From contig BSBN01000845.1 in the NCBI GenBank assembly GCA_027924645.1, forward strand, positions 124,001 through 188,000: DNA of 64,000 bases. Direction: 5' to 3'. Both the position numbers and the translations under genes were made by a program. The stretch comes from Cunninghamia lanceolata (taxonomy: Eukaryota; Streptophyta; Pinopsida; Cupressales; Cupressaceae). Numbering within the stretch: position 1 is the stretch's first letter; every line of letters begins with the position of its first letter. The notes under the pieces are model-generated. The model was not told where the DNA came from. It saw only the letters and a list, made by a program, of their open reading frames with translations, and ran no database searches. Below, one piece after another: positions 33,305 to 45,201 of this stretch.

Positions 33305-35393
33305 TCATTCCCCTCTGGCTGGTGAAGAGAATAGATCATGAGCAGCCTTTGATCTTCTAGGGGATGGAGACGCGTATGTGGGTGGTCTACTACGAACCTG
33401 AGGGCTAGTCCTCCTATTTAGTTCTTCCTGCATCTTTAGTTGTTACAATAAAAAGTATAGACATTAATATATAGAAATTACATGTTATAAAAAATGAAAC
33501 ATTTAACAAAATAATCACTTACCGCTAACATATAATATGTCTCCTCACTTGCCTCAGTAGCAGGAATAGGCCCTGGTGATGTTATGTCCTATAGAAACCA
33601 TCCAGATAGAAATTAAACTTCAAATCAATAATCTTTTGATTTTTCAAAAATAGACAACTATAACAATGAATGTAAATTGAAATTTACTAATCTGCCTCAT
33701 ACCCCTGTCAATGCCATGGAGCTATGAATCGCAGAGGCCACACCATACTCCATTGCCCTCTGAACATGGGGAGGTGTCTCCACAGCCTGCATCATCTGGA
33801 AATAAAACAACATTATTCAATTACGAAAACTATAATAGTGATGCAAATCATGGCTCCTAACATACACACACGTTCATCTAAACATGGAAGTACACACAAT
33901 ACAGTACACAAGTCACATACAAAAATCTAGTATGTACAATTCATTCATTAAACTATTTATTTTATTACCTCCGTAAAGCTTTGAAGTCCACCACCGCTGG
34001 CAGGTGTTGCCATGAAATCTACAATATTAACCTATTCAACATCCAAAATCAGATATTAGAATACCATTCATATAACGATGCTATTCACATGTAATATTTA
34101 TAATTATTTACTAGTTACATACCCCGCCAGTAGATGATCTAGTGTAAAATGCAGGTGGCGAACCACTGAAAACTGCATCGATGCTATGACCCTGAAATTT
34201 CATTAAAATCATCAATTTAAATTAGTTAATCTTGCATTTCAAAAATAAAATTTAATAAATTAAATTCAATAAACTTGCTAATATTTACCTAAGTATCAAG
34301 GCCGAAAGTCTCACTCAAGAGGGTATCTATCATCACCATCTGCTCAGCTGCAGATGTAGCCTGTGCACCTGCGTCTTGACTATCCATGGGGTCATAACCA
34401 TAGGCTGACCCACAAGTTTGACAAGTATGGGGTGGGACCCTACTCCTCGCACTATCTCCCAACCCACTCTGTGCTGCAGGACTGACATGCTCTATGATGC
34501 TCTGGGTCAGGGCACTAATGGACTGAAGTGTATCGACCTCAACACTCTCCTTCACAATGGAAGGGATAGAAACATGCTCATGGGCTGGTCTGTTGATTAC
34601 TCGTCTCACTATCCGCTGTGGATCAAGACATGCCCCTAGTCTATCTTGTGCTGACCCCCCACCTCTACCCTGGAAGTCAGACCGCATATCAAAATAGTTT
34701 GGCACTTTATTGAGGACAAACTCGCAGTAGAGTTTCCTCAAAAAGTATTGCAGGACCTCATTATTATTGCATGGAGGATGGTCAAAAACCATCCACCACC
34801 TCTGCCCAAAATTGTCCCTTATCGCTTGGTTGTTGCACCAACGGATAGGGAACCTCTTGCATGTAATGGGTGGAGGTTGATTTGTTTGTGGGTTTGTGAA
34901 AATCAAACACAAGTCTAATTTTGTGATTTGTAATTTTTTCACATCTTGGTATGACAGCTTGTCTGCATAATAATCTCTAAACTCTCTCCTCTTATCCATC
35001 CAACTAGTTATTTGCTTGCTAATTGAATCTACATTTGATAACATAGATTCAAGAGATTCAGCAAACGTGGACCTATGCAAAGTTGAAGTGGAAGGATCTT
35101 TCAACCTTGCAATTATATCTTCAATTTCTTTTTTATTGTTTTCAATTTGCCCCATTATATTTTCTTGTGTTCTAGGGGCATGTCGAGGAATGGATGGAGG
35201 AGGTTGTTGTTCTGCAGGTATTTCCTCCTCAAGATTTTGTGGATTTTGAGGAGGAGGAGGAGGTGCATTAACATTTCCTGACAATTAACGAAATATACAT
35301 CAAAAATTAACTCAAACCTACATATTTAGAAACAAATTCAAACAAAAAAATATATAACTCACTCCTTTGGCGTGCTCGACGTCATGGCGGCAT
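33305..35393 (-). pseudogene. Unrecognised seven-exon gene, two nonsense codons
   Basis: Exons (minus): 35393-35363, 35277-34289, 34191-34123, 34031-33969, 33795-33703, 33588-33523 and 33433-33305. Every boundary has GT and AG, and exons 3-6 are each whole codons. The sum is 1440 nt, that is 480 codons in one frame ending TGA. There are two internal stops: TGA as codon 4 (fits CGA to TGA in an arginine run starting MPP) and TAG as the last codon of exon 2 (fits CAG to TAG). The protein has a basic start, a proline-rich stretch (NAPPPPPQNPQN), a helical region and a conserved-looking core (QRWWMVFDHPPCNNNEV, then YFLRKLYCEFVLNKVPNYFD). A CQTCGSAYGYD motif is the only possible metal site. The tail is Ser/Pro/Arg-rich. 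No transposase, gag or enzyme domain is recognised. It could be an accessory ORF of an unknown DNA transposon or a lineage-specific gene. Confidence 0.72.
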
Positions 35394-35660
35394 TTTTGTG
35401 ACGAATCGATAAGGTTTTTGTGTTGAATTGAGTTTTGCAAAACGCGAGAGCACTTTCTAGGGTTTGCAAGCCGCGGGCATAGAGGAGAAGAAAGAAATGA
35501 AATGAGATAGAAACCTTTTTTTATTTATTTATAGCAAGTCAAAATGCGCTCACATTATGGCTTGGTTTTGACGAGCCTTAGGCTCGTCATTACCAAGCCA
35601 TAACGCGCTCGCGTTTTGTATTTTTTTTTTTTTTGAAAATAATTTGGCCACTTTTTGGCC
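35394..35660 (-). promoter_or_regulatory. Promoter and 5' UTR of the seven-exon gene with long palindrome
   Basis: Minus-strand TATA-like GCTATAAATAAATA at about 35535-35522, some 130 bases upstream of the ATG, with a pyrimidine-rich 5' UTR after it. Just upstream is an inverted repeat with 23-bp arms (35555-35577 and 35581-35603), two mismatches and a 3-base loop. The outer flanks (AAAATGCGCTCA and CGCGCTCGCGTTTT) pair partly too. Confidence 0.6.
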
Positions 35661-35807
35661 CCCCATCTTTTTGCACTTACCCATATGCTGTAATCCAGAA
35701 AGCATAGAAGTAGATAGTACAATACGAAAAAAAAGCCATGATATTAGAAATCAACGAAAAAGACAAACACATATTACTCTCTTAAACGGATGAAGCAGAT
35801 CAAATGC

Positions 35808-37985
35808 TTACCAGCTTGAGGTCTCCAAAACAATCTGGAATTTGAGGGAAGGCCGTCATTTTGAAAGTTCTAATCACAGGGGAACACCAAAGGGCATGTT
35901 AAATAAAGCATGAGTGTAAACAAGAGATATTTCTTATTTTCAGTTTTTGCATCTATCAAATATCAGTAAAATTAGAAGCGGTAGTGCAGCCCCAAGAATA
36001 GGGGAGAGGATGCAGATTTAAAAAATAAGGAAAAATACTTCCAGCAAGGTCCCATGCAGAGGGTTATCGTTACTGAATTCATTGGTTGATGCCCTTGCCA
36101 TGAAAGCTTTGTAGTGGGGTAGCACAAACAAATAGAATTTTGCCCATTAAAAGCAGAGTAGCTTTTTTGCAACAGGAAACTTGTAATGTCCCAAACAAAA
36201 TATCTGCATCCAACAATCAAATCTGAAAATAAAATTTTAATTAACTTTCAAAACACCCAATTTTCCCTTACACCGATTGATCCCGAAATTGACAATTTTA
36301 ACACAAATGCAAAGGGAACCTTCTTTAAACATAAAATACTGATAACTATCTTCAAATATTAGTAATGGTATGGCCTCATGCTGTTACATATCAGAAATTT
36401 TCTAGATTTACTCATAGACACAAATTTGCATGCAAAACTAACAATTTCACTACACCTGATTTCACCCGGTAGCACAGAAATGATATCTGATGAACCCAAT
36501 ATCAAATTATATGATTTTATGATGAAATACAATTGATATCAGGTCTAAGATGACCAATAAAAATAGCAGCAAACTCTGATAACAAACGCACAACTACAAA
36601 CTGCTAATTGCTCAAACCCTAACTCCAACACACATTAAAACTACTCCAAAGTCACCAAAATAATACCAGATCTTACAATAAATGGATACAAACACAAATG
36701 CTGATGCAACAATAGTAAACACATAGAAAACCATGAATTCCACACCTGCAAACACTTACAATACTTCAAAATGCTCCAAGAAACATCAAACTGCATATAA
36801 ATCCACCTCCAAGTAAACTACACAAAAACTGCTGAAATCTATCGATTCTTTGAAGCTCCAACGCACTCCCTGTGTGAGAATGCCCTCAAGAACCAAAGGG
36901 TTTCCGTCCTCTGATCCAAGAAACCAATGGGTTTTGGTTTTTGTCCACTGAAGAAAATCCAAGCACAAGTGCTCAAATTCAGAAATTTGGGTTGTAAAAT
37001 GATCAAAAAGCCCCTCTGAAAGAAAAAACTTGCATATTTATAATAGCTCCAAATACAAACGTCCCTCTCTTGGAAAATAAATAAAATAATTTAATTTCCA
37101 ACAAATTCCCTCAAATGGTGCTTACGTGTCATAATCCATGCAAGATTCTTGGCCAAAAAAAGAAATAACTCCCCTCTTACAAGTTGTCATAAAATCAACC
37201 ATTTTTTAGGAACCTGTCATAAGATCTCCTAAAATCACTCTTGGAAGTTACAATTACACCTCATATTCCCCACTTGTGCAATTAAATAAAATATTTAATA
37301 TTTAATTGCTCCCAAAAATAATAAATCCTTAATTTGCAGGATTACAATTTAAATATTAAATAAAATATATTCCCTTTTGATTTACATTAGCCCATGGGAA
37401 AATAGGAATGGACTAATAATTTCACCAATTTATTTTTACTATAAAGGGGACATGACAAACTTTAAGGCTTAAGCATGTGTTCAACAGGGGAGACGGAGTG
37501 GCTGAGAGTTTGCAGCACTCGCTAGAAAGATTGTTAGTACTTTATTGCAAAACAACAACCAGATGCAACGTAAACATCTTTCCCTTGTCTTCTTTTGAGG
37601 ATGTTACCTATCAATTTTCAAACCAGATCTTGAAAATCATGTAAAAAACTAGAAATTTTCATATCCCATGGGACCAAATTACTTGCAAAGGCTTCCTAAA
37701 TTTTCTCAAGGGCATTGACTGAATAAATTTAAAATCCCCCCTCCTCAGGACCACTAGGTCAGAATCCTATGAAGCATATGTTTTGAATGTGTTTCACTAA
37801 GTGACACCTTGTGGATGTACAATGAAGCATTCACATGACGCCATCCATAAACTAGACCCAATTGGTGTTGCAAGCTTCAATGATGGTGTCAAGGCTTTCA
37901 AAAACAATTTAAAGGACTTCTCCAGAAGCATATATCAGTTGTTCATGGATAGCCTTGAAAGCCCATTAAAAGTGTAAGGATGCAA
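35808..37985 (-). pseudogene. Split pseudogene of the Gfo/Idh/MocA oxidoreductase
   Basis: 35808-35880 resembles the end of exon 1 of the intact gene (CTTGAGGTCTCCAAA, then a TTCATTTTG-type match), including the splice donor. 37800-37985 resembles the next part of exon 1 (CATCCATAAACTAGACCCAA, TCTCCAGAAG, GAAAGCCCATT). The two pieces abut in the parent and are separated here by about 1.9 kb, which contains a probable solo LTR. The donor is kept, so it is a duplicate and not a processed copy. Many changes destroy the frame, and exon 2 is not found. Confidence 0.8.
36182..37457 (-). repeat. Probable solo LTR inside the pseudogene gap
   Basis: Ends TGTAATGTCCC (left) and GGGGACATGACA (right) are near-perfect inverted repeats, as for Gypsy LTRs. 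AACT flanks both sides (36178-36181 and 37458-37461). A minus-strand TATA-like CTATTATAAATATG lies at about 37045. No second copy is in the window, so the call rests on the ends alone. Confidence 0.5.
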
Positions 37986-38935
37986 GGAAAACAATTATGG
38001 CTACTTGCTGACAGTGTTAGAAGCTTGTACCAATGATGAGAATTCACTCAGAAATTAGATCATAAGTTCCAAAATGATTGTTTCCATTGGTGAATAATAG
38101 TTTTGTATGATTATTGTTGGACTTTCTAATCAATTTGTTTAAACACACTAGATATAAGCTTGATATCATTCCACTTAGTATATTACATTCTTGTAGAGTC
38201 AAAAATTGCATAATTCACACTTTTCACTCTATGTTTTGCACTCATTTTGGTGTTCATCACCCTAGACACAATTAGGACCCATTTGTCTATTTCCAAGCCT
38301 TAAACCCCTCACAAGCTCACCAAACTGCTCAACCCAAAACCACTCTTCTATAACAGACCTATTCCCTGCACTCTGCAACTCTATGTCCTTTAGGTCACTA
38401 GTGCCACCTTCATTTGAATCCGTGACTCCCACCAATGGTCGATTATAACCCTAACCATATCCTCAATCCATATTTACTACATTTTCTCAACAACTACCCT
38501 GTCCAGGAAACTCTATAAAACACTCCTTTCCTAATTTGGAAAGTCTCTTCTTGTATTCTCACTCTTTTAGGGTTTTCTCCCACATTGCTCCAACATTCCA
38601 ACACTAAGTTTTCTGAATCTCCATTACCAAGCCTCCATTGTTGCAGATCAGCCCTTCCAAGAGACTCCATTGTCAAAACCCTTACCACACGTTGTAATCC
38701 TTCATCATCCTTATTCCTCCTCCATGACACTACACACACCACCATTGATTTAGCATGCCCCCAATGTACACACATCACATTCAACATTGCACTAAATTCT
38801 TTAGTTTTGTGAGCACATTTCTGGATTATGCAAGCATCACAGGGAAGCAAGAATTTAGGTGAACAACTCTTGAAAGTTGCAGAGTCATGCAAGCAAAGGA
38901 CACATGCATCTGCATAAGGTCACTAGCACCCTTGT
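37986..38935. other. Spacer, no gene recognised
   Basis: A 132-codon minus frame (38494-38892) is open but shows no family resemblance, and I read it as chance. No terminal repeats seen. Confidence 0.35.
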
Positions 38936-39640
38936 CACACACCAGCGCCCAAGAAAGTCACTAGTGGCCAAGGAAGGTCACTAGCGCTTGACGAATGTCA
39001 CCAGTGCCAAGCTCTGTTACCATAAATGCAACGGGGGCACCCCGTTTACCATTAAAACGGGCAAAACACGTTTTCATTTCTTAACGGCTGTTTATGGGGC
39101 ATTCGGTGACGTTTTCATTCTCTGCAAGGTTGCATCATTTTTGCTATCTGATAGGGGAGCACGAGCCTTAGGTTGAACCTCTTCGGCTGAGAGCCAGGGA
39201 CTGAGAGGTATCCATTCCGTCAAATTCACCCGGGGCACGATCTCGGCCTCATCCCTTATGGTGTCGGGGGCCTTGCACTCAACAAGACTTGATCCTTGGT
39301 GGTTTCATTCAGAACCTTTCAACTTCACCTGCAAACCAAGGGCCCTTTGACGGGAATGTTTTTTTAAGTTGTGTACTATTAGTAATTTTTAAATTGAGTA
39401 AAGTAGTATTTTAAATTGAATATATAATTTATTTAATTATATATTTAATTAATTAATTTTGATATAATTTTTATAATATCAAAATAGTAAATATAATTAA
39501 TTGTATATAAAATTTATGTTATATTTTAAAAAATATATTTAATATATACATCACGTTACCTTTTCAAATTTCATTATGTTTCACTTTTCTGATAACATAG
39601 GTGCCAAGAGAGGGTCACTAATGCCCTTGTCAAACAGGAG
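38922..39640. repeat. Degenerate 20-bp minisatellite (interrupted)
   Basis: Units like AAGGTCACTAGCGCC recur at about 20-bp spacing in 38922-39011 and again from 39601. The hAT-like element at 39012-39600 sits within one unit. Removing it restores the register. Confidence 0.65.
39012..39600. mobile_element. hAT-like non-autonomous DNA transposon (589 bp)
   Basis: Exact 8-bp flanking repeat GTGCCAAG (39004-39011 and 39601-39608), the length expected for hAT. Imperfect terminal inverted repeats: CTCTGTTACCATAAA at the left and CTATGTTATCAGAAA as the complement of the right end (12 of 15). No transposase. The left half is GC-rich and, on the minus strand, has a stop-to-stop frame of about 70 codons around 39330-39105 (includes LTEWIPLSPWLSAEEV) that could be captured host sequence. 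The right half is extremely AT-rich. Confidence 0.7.
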
Positions 39641-40237
39641 CATGCCTGTCAAGTTGTCTTCATCTAACACAGCTTCCAGAACCTGATTACACCTCCAGAT
39701 CCCTCCTTCAGCCCTCTGCCACCTCCCTAAATACATCAGACATCAAAACAAACATACTCTCTTATCCTTAATATCTTTCTTTTCTAGTTCTTAATTGATT
39801 CCCATCTCTTGGGTTTTATTGTACTTAGCATAGATATGAAATTGTTTGATATTCTGCTATTTAAAGAAAATCAGACTTAGTGAAGTAGAATAACACATGG
39901 TAATTAAAAGAACGCATCTAAACACTACAGTAGCGCTTATTTTTATTACAGCTTTCTGGAATACAATGTATTTTGTGTGTATCACCATATACTGTACAAG
40001 ACATATAGAACTTTTTGTCCTCATAATAATCAGTAAAGGCAGACAATTGAATAACCTGTACACCTCTTTGGTTGCGACCTTATAGTAACATAAATATTTA
40101 TATACATTAAAAACATAAAATTGAAGACAATAAAGAAATGCTCATATTACTAAACAGAAATTTCGCTTATATAAGAAACATGGTTTTCATTTGTATTATA
40201 AGAAGAGACCTTGTGGTGTAAAAGTCCTTTATATACT
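39641..40237. other. Spacer and 3' flank of the dehydrogenase gene
   Basis: AT-rich, no frame of note. The part next to 40237 is the presumed 3' UTR of the minus-strand oxidoreductase gene. Confidence 0.4.
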
Positions 40238-41763
40238 TCACAATGTAACAGAAATCAAGCCTTCCTGAATAGATGATTTTACAGCATTCAGCACTATCTG
40301 TGTTTTCCTGGAGATGGAGGACCATAGAGAATCAGGCTTTCCTCCAGAATCTTGGATTCTCTTAACCAGCCTCGCAAATTCTTGAACCATAAAAGTTTCC
40401 TGAGGAACTTCTGCTGTAACTCTGTTCTCACTGGGCCTGGGGCCCCAAACAGTGTCCATTTCCCCAAACTTGGTGTTTGTGGAAGATAAAAATGATGCAG
40501 AGTTCTCCTCATAGGGAATCACAAAATCATGAAGACGCAGAATTCCTTTAGACCCATGGACACTTAAATCCATGGTCAGAGGAGAGTGAAATGAACAATG
40601 AAAAGTTGCCACCCTCCCATCTTGCCAAGATAAAGTAGCCCCACAAGATGTAATCACGCCACCTTCATTCAAAACAGGCCTGGGATGTGCAATCACACTT
40701 TGAGGCATTTCATAATCATTAGCCCATAAAATTGCCCTAATGCAATACCATCCAACATCACCCAGTGCACCATGTGCATCCAAATCTGGCTTAACCCGGA
40801 TGTCCTCTTCAAAGAACTTAGCAGAACCGGCAAACGAGAAAGTACTGTGGACCTGCAAATAACCATAGAAATGCACTGCTCTCTAGTCAAAACATTTCTA
40901 AACGGAAAATGCAAGAGCAATCTGTACCCACATCATTATTTTATTTTCTGTAGAAAAATCAATTACCACCAACAAAAATGCACAGAAATAAACCCAGATG
41001 ACTGCATTAGACTTATAAGCCAAAATAAGTGAGAAAAAAATTAATAAGTGGATACTCTTAAGTGGGAAACGAAAATCGTGAAATGGATTATCCGTGAACA
41101 ACAAATTGTCATGACAATTACCCAGATTTTGAAAAGGGCGATCCTAAAACCCGGTAGAAAATCAGCATTAAAACAAATTTGCCTATGACATGGATTACCC
41201 AGATTTTAGAAAAGGGTGTCAAACTAAAATCCACTAAAAAATTTAAAAAAACAAGTTACATTATTGTGTTAAAGTGATGAAAAGGATTGAGTACTTACCG
41301 ACTTGAGGTCTCCAAAGAGGTCTGGATTTTGAAGAAAGGCCTTCATTTTGGGAGTTCTAGGATGGTGCATCCACATGGTGCCATCCATGAACTGGACCCC
41401 ATTGCTATTACAGGCCTCTATGATCTTGTCAAGGTCTTCAACACAAAGTGCAGTGGGTTTCTCCAGAAGAATATGTTTCTTATTGTGGGCAGTCTTGAGA
41501 GCCCATTCGAGGTGCAAGGATGTAGGCAGAGGAATGTACACTGCATCCACAGAGGGATCATCCAAAAGCTGTTCATAGCTACCATACGTCTTTACGTCTG
41601 GAGGTAAGTTGTTAGCAGAGGCAAAGGCCTTGGCCTTGTCAATTGATCTGCTGGCAACTGCATGCACTGAGCAATCGGGTGTCATTCCAATTGCTCTGGC
41701 ATATTTTCTGGCTATGCCTGCACACCCCAGAAATCCAAACCGAACTACATTCTCTTCTGCCAT
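40238..41763 (-). CDS. Gfo/Idh/MocA-family NAD(P)-dependent oxidoreductase
   Basis: Two exons: 41763-41299 (155 codons) and 40852-40238 (204 codons plus TGA), joined phase 0 at TCG|GTAAGT and TTTGCAG|GTC. The product is 359 residues, the usual length of the plant family that includes Arabidopsis At4g09670. Residues 8-130 form a Rossmann domain with the dinucleotide loop GCAGIA (13-18), and EKP (101-103) supplies the conserved lysine of the active site. The C-terminal half has the family's GDVGWY (186-191) and beta-sheet domain. Such enzymes oxidise or reduce sugars or related polyols with NAD(P); the substrate here cannot be told. No signal peptide is seen, so it is probably cytosolic. The start ATG is the first after the 5' UTR and gives the normal N-terminus. 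The frame is intact. A decayed partial duplicate lies 4-6 kb away. Confidence 0.95.
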
Positions 41764-41866
41764 TTTTCCTGCACCACAAAACCTTGGTGGATTTTTGTGT
41801 CAGGCTGTACAACTTCAATACACCTTCAGGTGATCCTTCCTACCGTAGAGAATGGCGCCTGTGTTG

Positions 41867-41874
41867 CCACGTGG
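41867..41874. promoter_or_regulatory. G-box upstream of the oxidoreductase gene
   Basis: CCACGTGG about 105 bp upstream of the ATG. It contains the palindromic CACGTG core bound by plant bZIP and bHLH factors in light and stress responses. A functional role is inferred from position only. Confidence 0.5.
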
Positions 41875-41899
41875 GTTTTGTCATAAAGATTGAATTTTA

Positions 41900-44540
41900 T
41901 GTTCGTTTGTCCTTGCGCTATGGTTCCATGGAGGAGGTTTCTTAAAATATTTCATCGCTTAGCTTATTTTGGCTTGTTCAAGTTTTTAAGGAGAGATATG
42001 TGGAGTTAGTGGTTAGTGCTGTTATGAATATTTAATTTTTCATCTTAAATTTTATTTTTTAATTGTATAATTTTTTTTAACAAAATTTTGAGAAATTATT
42101 ATTATGTAACATTTTCACATTATTTATAGACACTAAATTTTTAGAAATTATTGTTCTTGTAGATATAAGATAATAATCTGTATGTATTATTGTTGACATT
42201 TATGTGTTTATTTTCAACTTTTTTTCTTGGCAGCATATTTTCAATTTTTAAATAGTAGTTGCTCCAAGGGAAAGATTCTAAATTATCCTTTCCACATAAT
42301 TAAAACTTTGTATGGGGTCACTATTGCTAAAATTTAGTTCACTTATGCAACTACATGGGACCATGGAGTAAGGAAGCAGTTTCATAGATATAGAACAATG
42401 AGCAAGCTTAAAACTTCAAGTTCAATTTTTTTTGGAAGTTGGCCATCCCATAAGTTTTTCAAACAATTAAAACTAAAAAAATTCTAGAAATTGAGGACTA
42501 AAAAGTAGGGACTTCTATTTTCATGAACAAGATTCCAATTTATATAGCAAATATTGTTTTCATCTCATGAGACCTCTTGTTCCAAAAAAATAAATCCTAA
42601 GCTCCCTCCATGAGACTCCATCCTTAGATTTTGTGTTCTTGTATCGTCTAAAGCTCCATAGCCCTTTATGCAATTATGGATCCCTCAAGTTGATGGGAAA
42701 ATGAAATGACTTCATTGGATTTTTTTTCTATTTTAATTTATTTTAAATAACCTTTATTCAATTTCTATAATTGTAAAAGAAAAACAAGTGTGATGTAGTA
42801 GCAAGTATTTTGTGATGTAGTAGCAAGTATTTCCTTGTTTTTTAATTATGAAGAAGAGGACAACTAATGAGCTCTAAATAGATAGCCTTTTATTATTTGG
42901 TATATTCTAAAAACTTCTAAACTATTTGGTAATGAATGAAATGATCAATTGGATAAATTAATTGAATTGAAATGTCAATAACAAAATTCAAAGATTTTGC
43001 TATATTGTTGCCATGGATAGAAAATGTTGTTTGATTCTAATAATTAAAAGTGTTTAAGCAACTATACATGATAGTTGTTGTTTGTTGTTGTTGCACTATT
43101 AATTGTAATATCTTTCTCCTTCATTCAACATATATTTTTTTAAATATAAAAAAATTAAAAAAAACAAATATAAAAAAATTAAAAAAAAACAAATACCATA
43201 CATGATTAATATCATAACAAATGAAAATCAAAATTTATAATAGTTCAATCACAAAGATATAATTGTAACTCTGTAATAAATGTATGAGAATGATTGTCTA
43301 TAAAGATAAGTAGTGGGTGGATTGAACTTAATATAAAATTATGTAATTTTATGTATATATAATTATATTAAGACATTCTTTAAGATAAACATAAAACTAA
43401 ATAAAAAATATTTTACACTTATTATAATTATCGTCTTCATCTCACTTGACTATGATGATATCAGTGAGCATGAATCCCTATTGGAAAATGATGGGAGTGA
43501 AGAAAAACTTAGATCAGAAGAAAATTGTGGGGAGGGAGGAGTCCCAAGGCTCGTCGACGTGGGAGGAATGAGCAGAGGAGCAGTGTGCAGGAGCTTCTCC
43601 ATTATGTCATCTAACATATAAAGGAAGTTATTCCTTTACCAATTGGCAAGTGCTTCTATACAACATACCTTGAAGACCCAATTGAGTCTGCCACACAAGA
43701 GGTTGAGCTACGCAAAACCATATCCTTATCATGGGAAAGGGGCATGGGACAACCTAGAAATTACCACATACAGGCTCATGGAAACTTTTGCTTAATGTAA
43801 GGTCATCAAATTTGTATCGCACAGATTCAATGTGGCGTAGTCCAATGTGTTTGTATTCTCCACATGAGACTCCCTCAAATAGCCTTTTGCTTCATCTGTT
43901 AAATCTTCAATAGCATAGACAAATCCTAGTAGGATTAGTGACTGAAGCTTAAATGTTTGAGAAAGTTGTTAGAAAGATAATCTTTACTTGGTTATTTAAT
44001 CTTTACTTTGGTAAATGTTATTAATTAATTGCATCTTATAAATACTTGTATTTATAATACAATGTATTTTGTCTTATTTGAGTATCCTCACACATGTATG
44101 AGAATGACTCACGTTCATATTTCTCTTGGAGGAATATTTAGGCTTTAGCCTCCTCCTTATGAGGATTGTGACACTTTGCACACACATATGATAGGTCGCA
44201 TATGAGAGTTACATGCAACTCCTTTTCTCACCTCTATTAATGAGGTGTTTCCTTCTCATTTTCTCTAATTCTCTCATTCTCACATTCACGCATGCTTATG
44301 CCTGAGATGCTCTCTCTCTCTCTCTCTCTAATTTTTGGGCTTATGTCATCTACATAATAGTGGGGATTTTTCTTTGCTTTCCCCCCTTCAAAATCTTGGT
44401 CTCCATTGTTGCATTTTGGTGCATGCTTATGGTTCTTATTCTTCATTGGATGGTAACTTCAAATAATGCTCCATGCTTGATTAGTTATTTCCTTGCTCAT
44501 TTATTTTTTCTTTCAGTTGCACTACGTTTCTTTCACTCTA
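41900..44540. other. AT-rich spacer
   Basis: Very AT-rich, with A-runs near 43140-43190. No coding domain. A pure CT dinucleotide run stands at 44311-44329. Confidence 0.45.
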
Positions 44541-44670
44541 CTTAGATATCATCCACTTCAATGGTCAATAGCAATTTTACACCTCATTCACAACAACAAG
44601 TGGTGAATATTTGTCTTATTTTTATTGGTAAAAAATTGACCTTTGACTGTTGAAGTGGATGATATTTAAG
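44541..44670. repeat. 130-bp foldback (MITE-like) element
   Basis: The left arm CTTAGATATCATCCACTTCA (44541-44560, plus A) and the complement of the right arm (44650-44670) match at 20 of 21 positions. Similarity continues inward for about 20 more bases (GGTCAA...CAATTTT). The whole unit can fold on itself. No clear target duplication, so the superfamily is open. Confidence 0.65.
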
Positions 44671-45201
44671 AACAACATGTTTCTTTACCCATTTTGGCCT
44701 ATGGACACCACGTATGCCATAGCTCATAATCAAGTTTATTTATATTAAGGCTACTAACGTTCAAACAAATCCAACAGCTCAACAAAAATGGAATTCGATT
44801 TATAGTCCATGGCTAAATCTTGAGGATAAAGATGTGAGTGGGGTTATTTAGTCATTTAGCTACAACCAGAAAAATAAAACACACCATAACATAAATAGAT
44901 ACTGATAATTGTCAAAAGTGACTCAATTTCTTATCAGATTTGTTGTACACAACAATGCACATGCACTCCAAGCACTCTAAAATGCAATCCAAATTCTCTT
45001 AAAAGAATCTACACCTTACATGTTTGAAATATTATAATCGTTCCCTATTGAAAAGCAGAGATTATAATAGACTGTAATTCCAAGAATACCTAGATTTTTT
45101 TGTTAGTTCCTTCCAAGGAAAGATTACTAAAGCAATTGTTTAGTTTTATTAGTTCCCATATATCAGTCAATGAGAAATCATACCAAATTTTATAATGTTA
45201 T

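Noticed and set aside
38494..38892. 132-codon minus frame
   Set aside because: No family resemblance, overlapped by an equally open plus frame, and next to a minisatellite.
39150..39345. Organelle or rRNA-derived insertion, suspected from the high GC content
   Set aside because: No rRNA or tRNA structure is recognisable, and the segment lies inside clear hAT-like ends.
44311..44329. CT dinucleotide run
   Set aside because: Ordinary microsatellite, mentioned in the spacer entry only.
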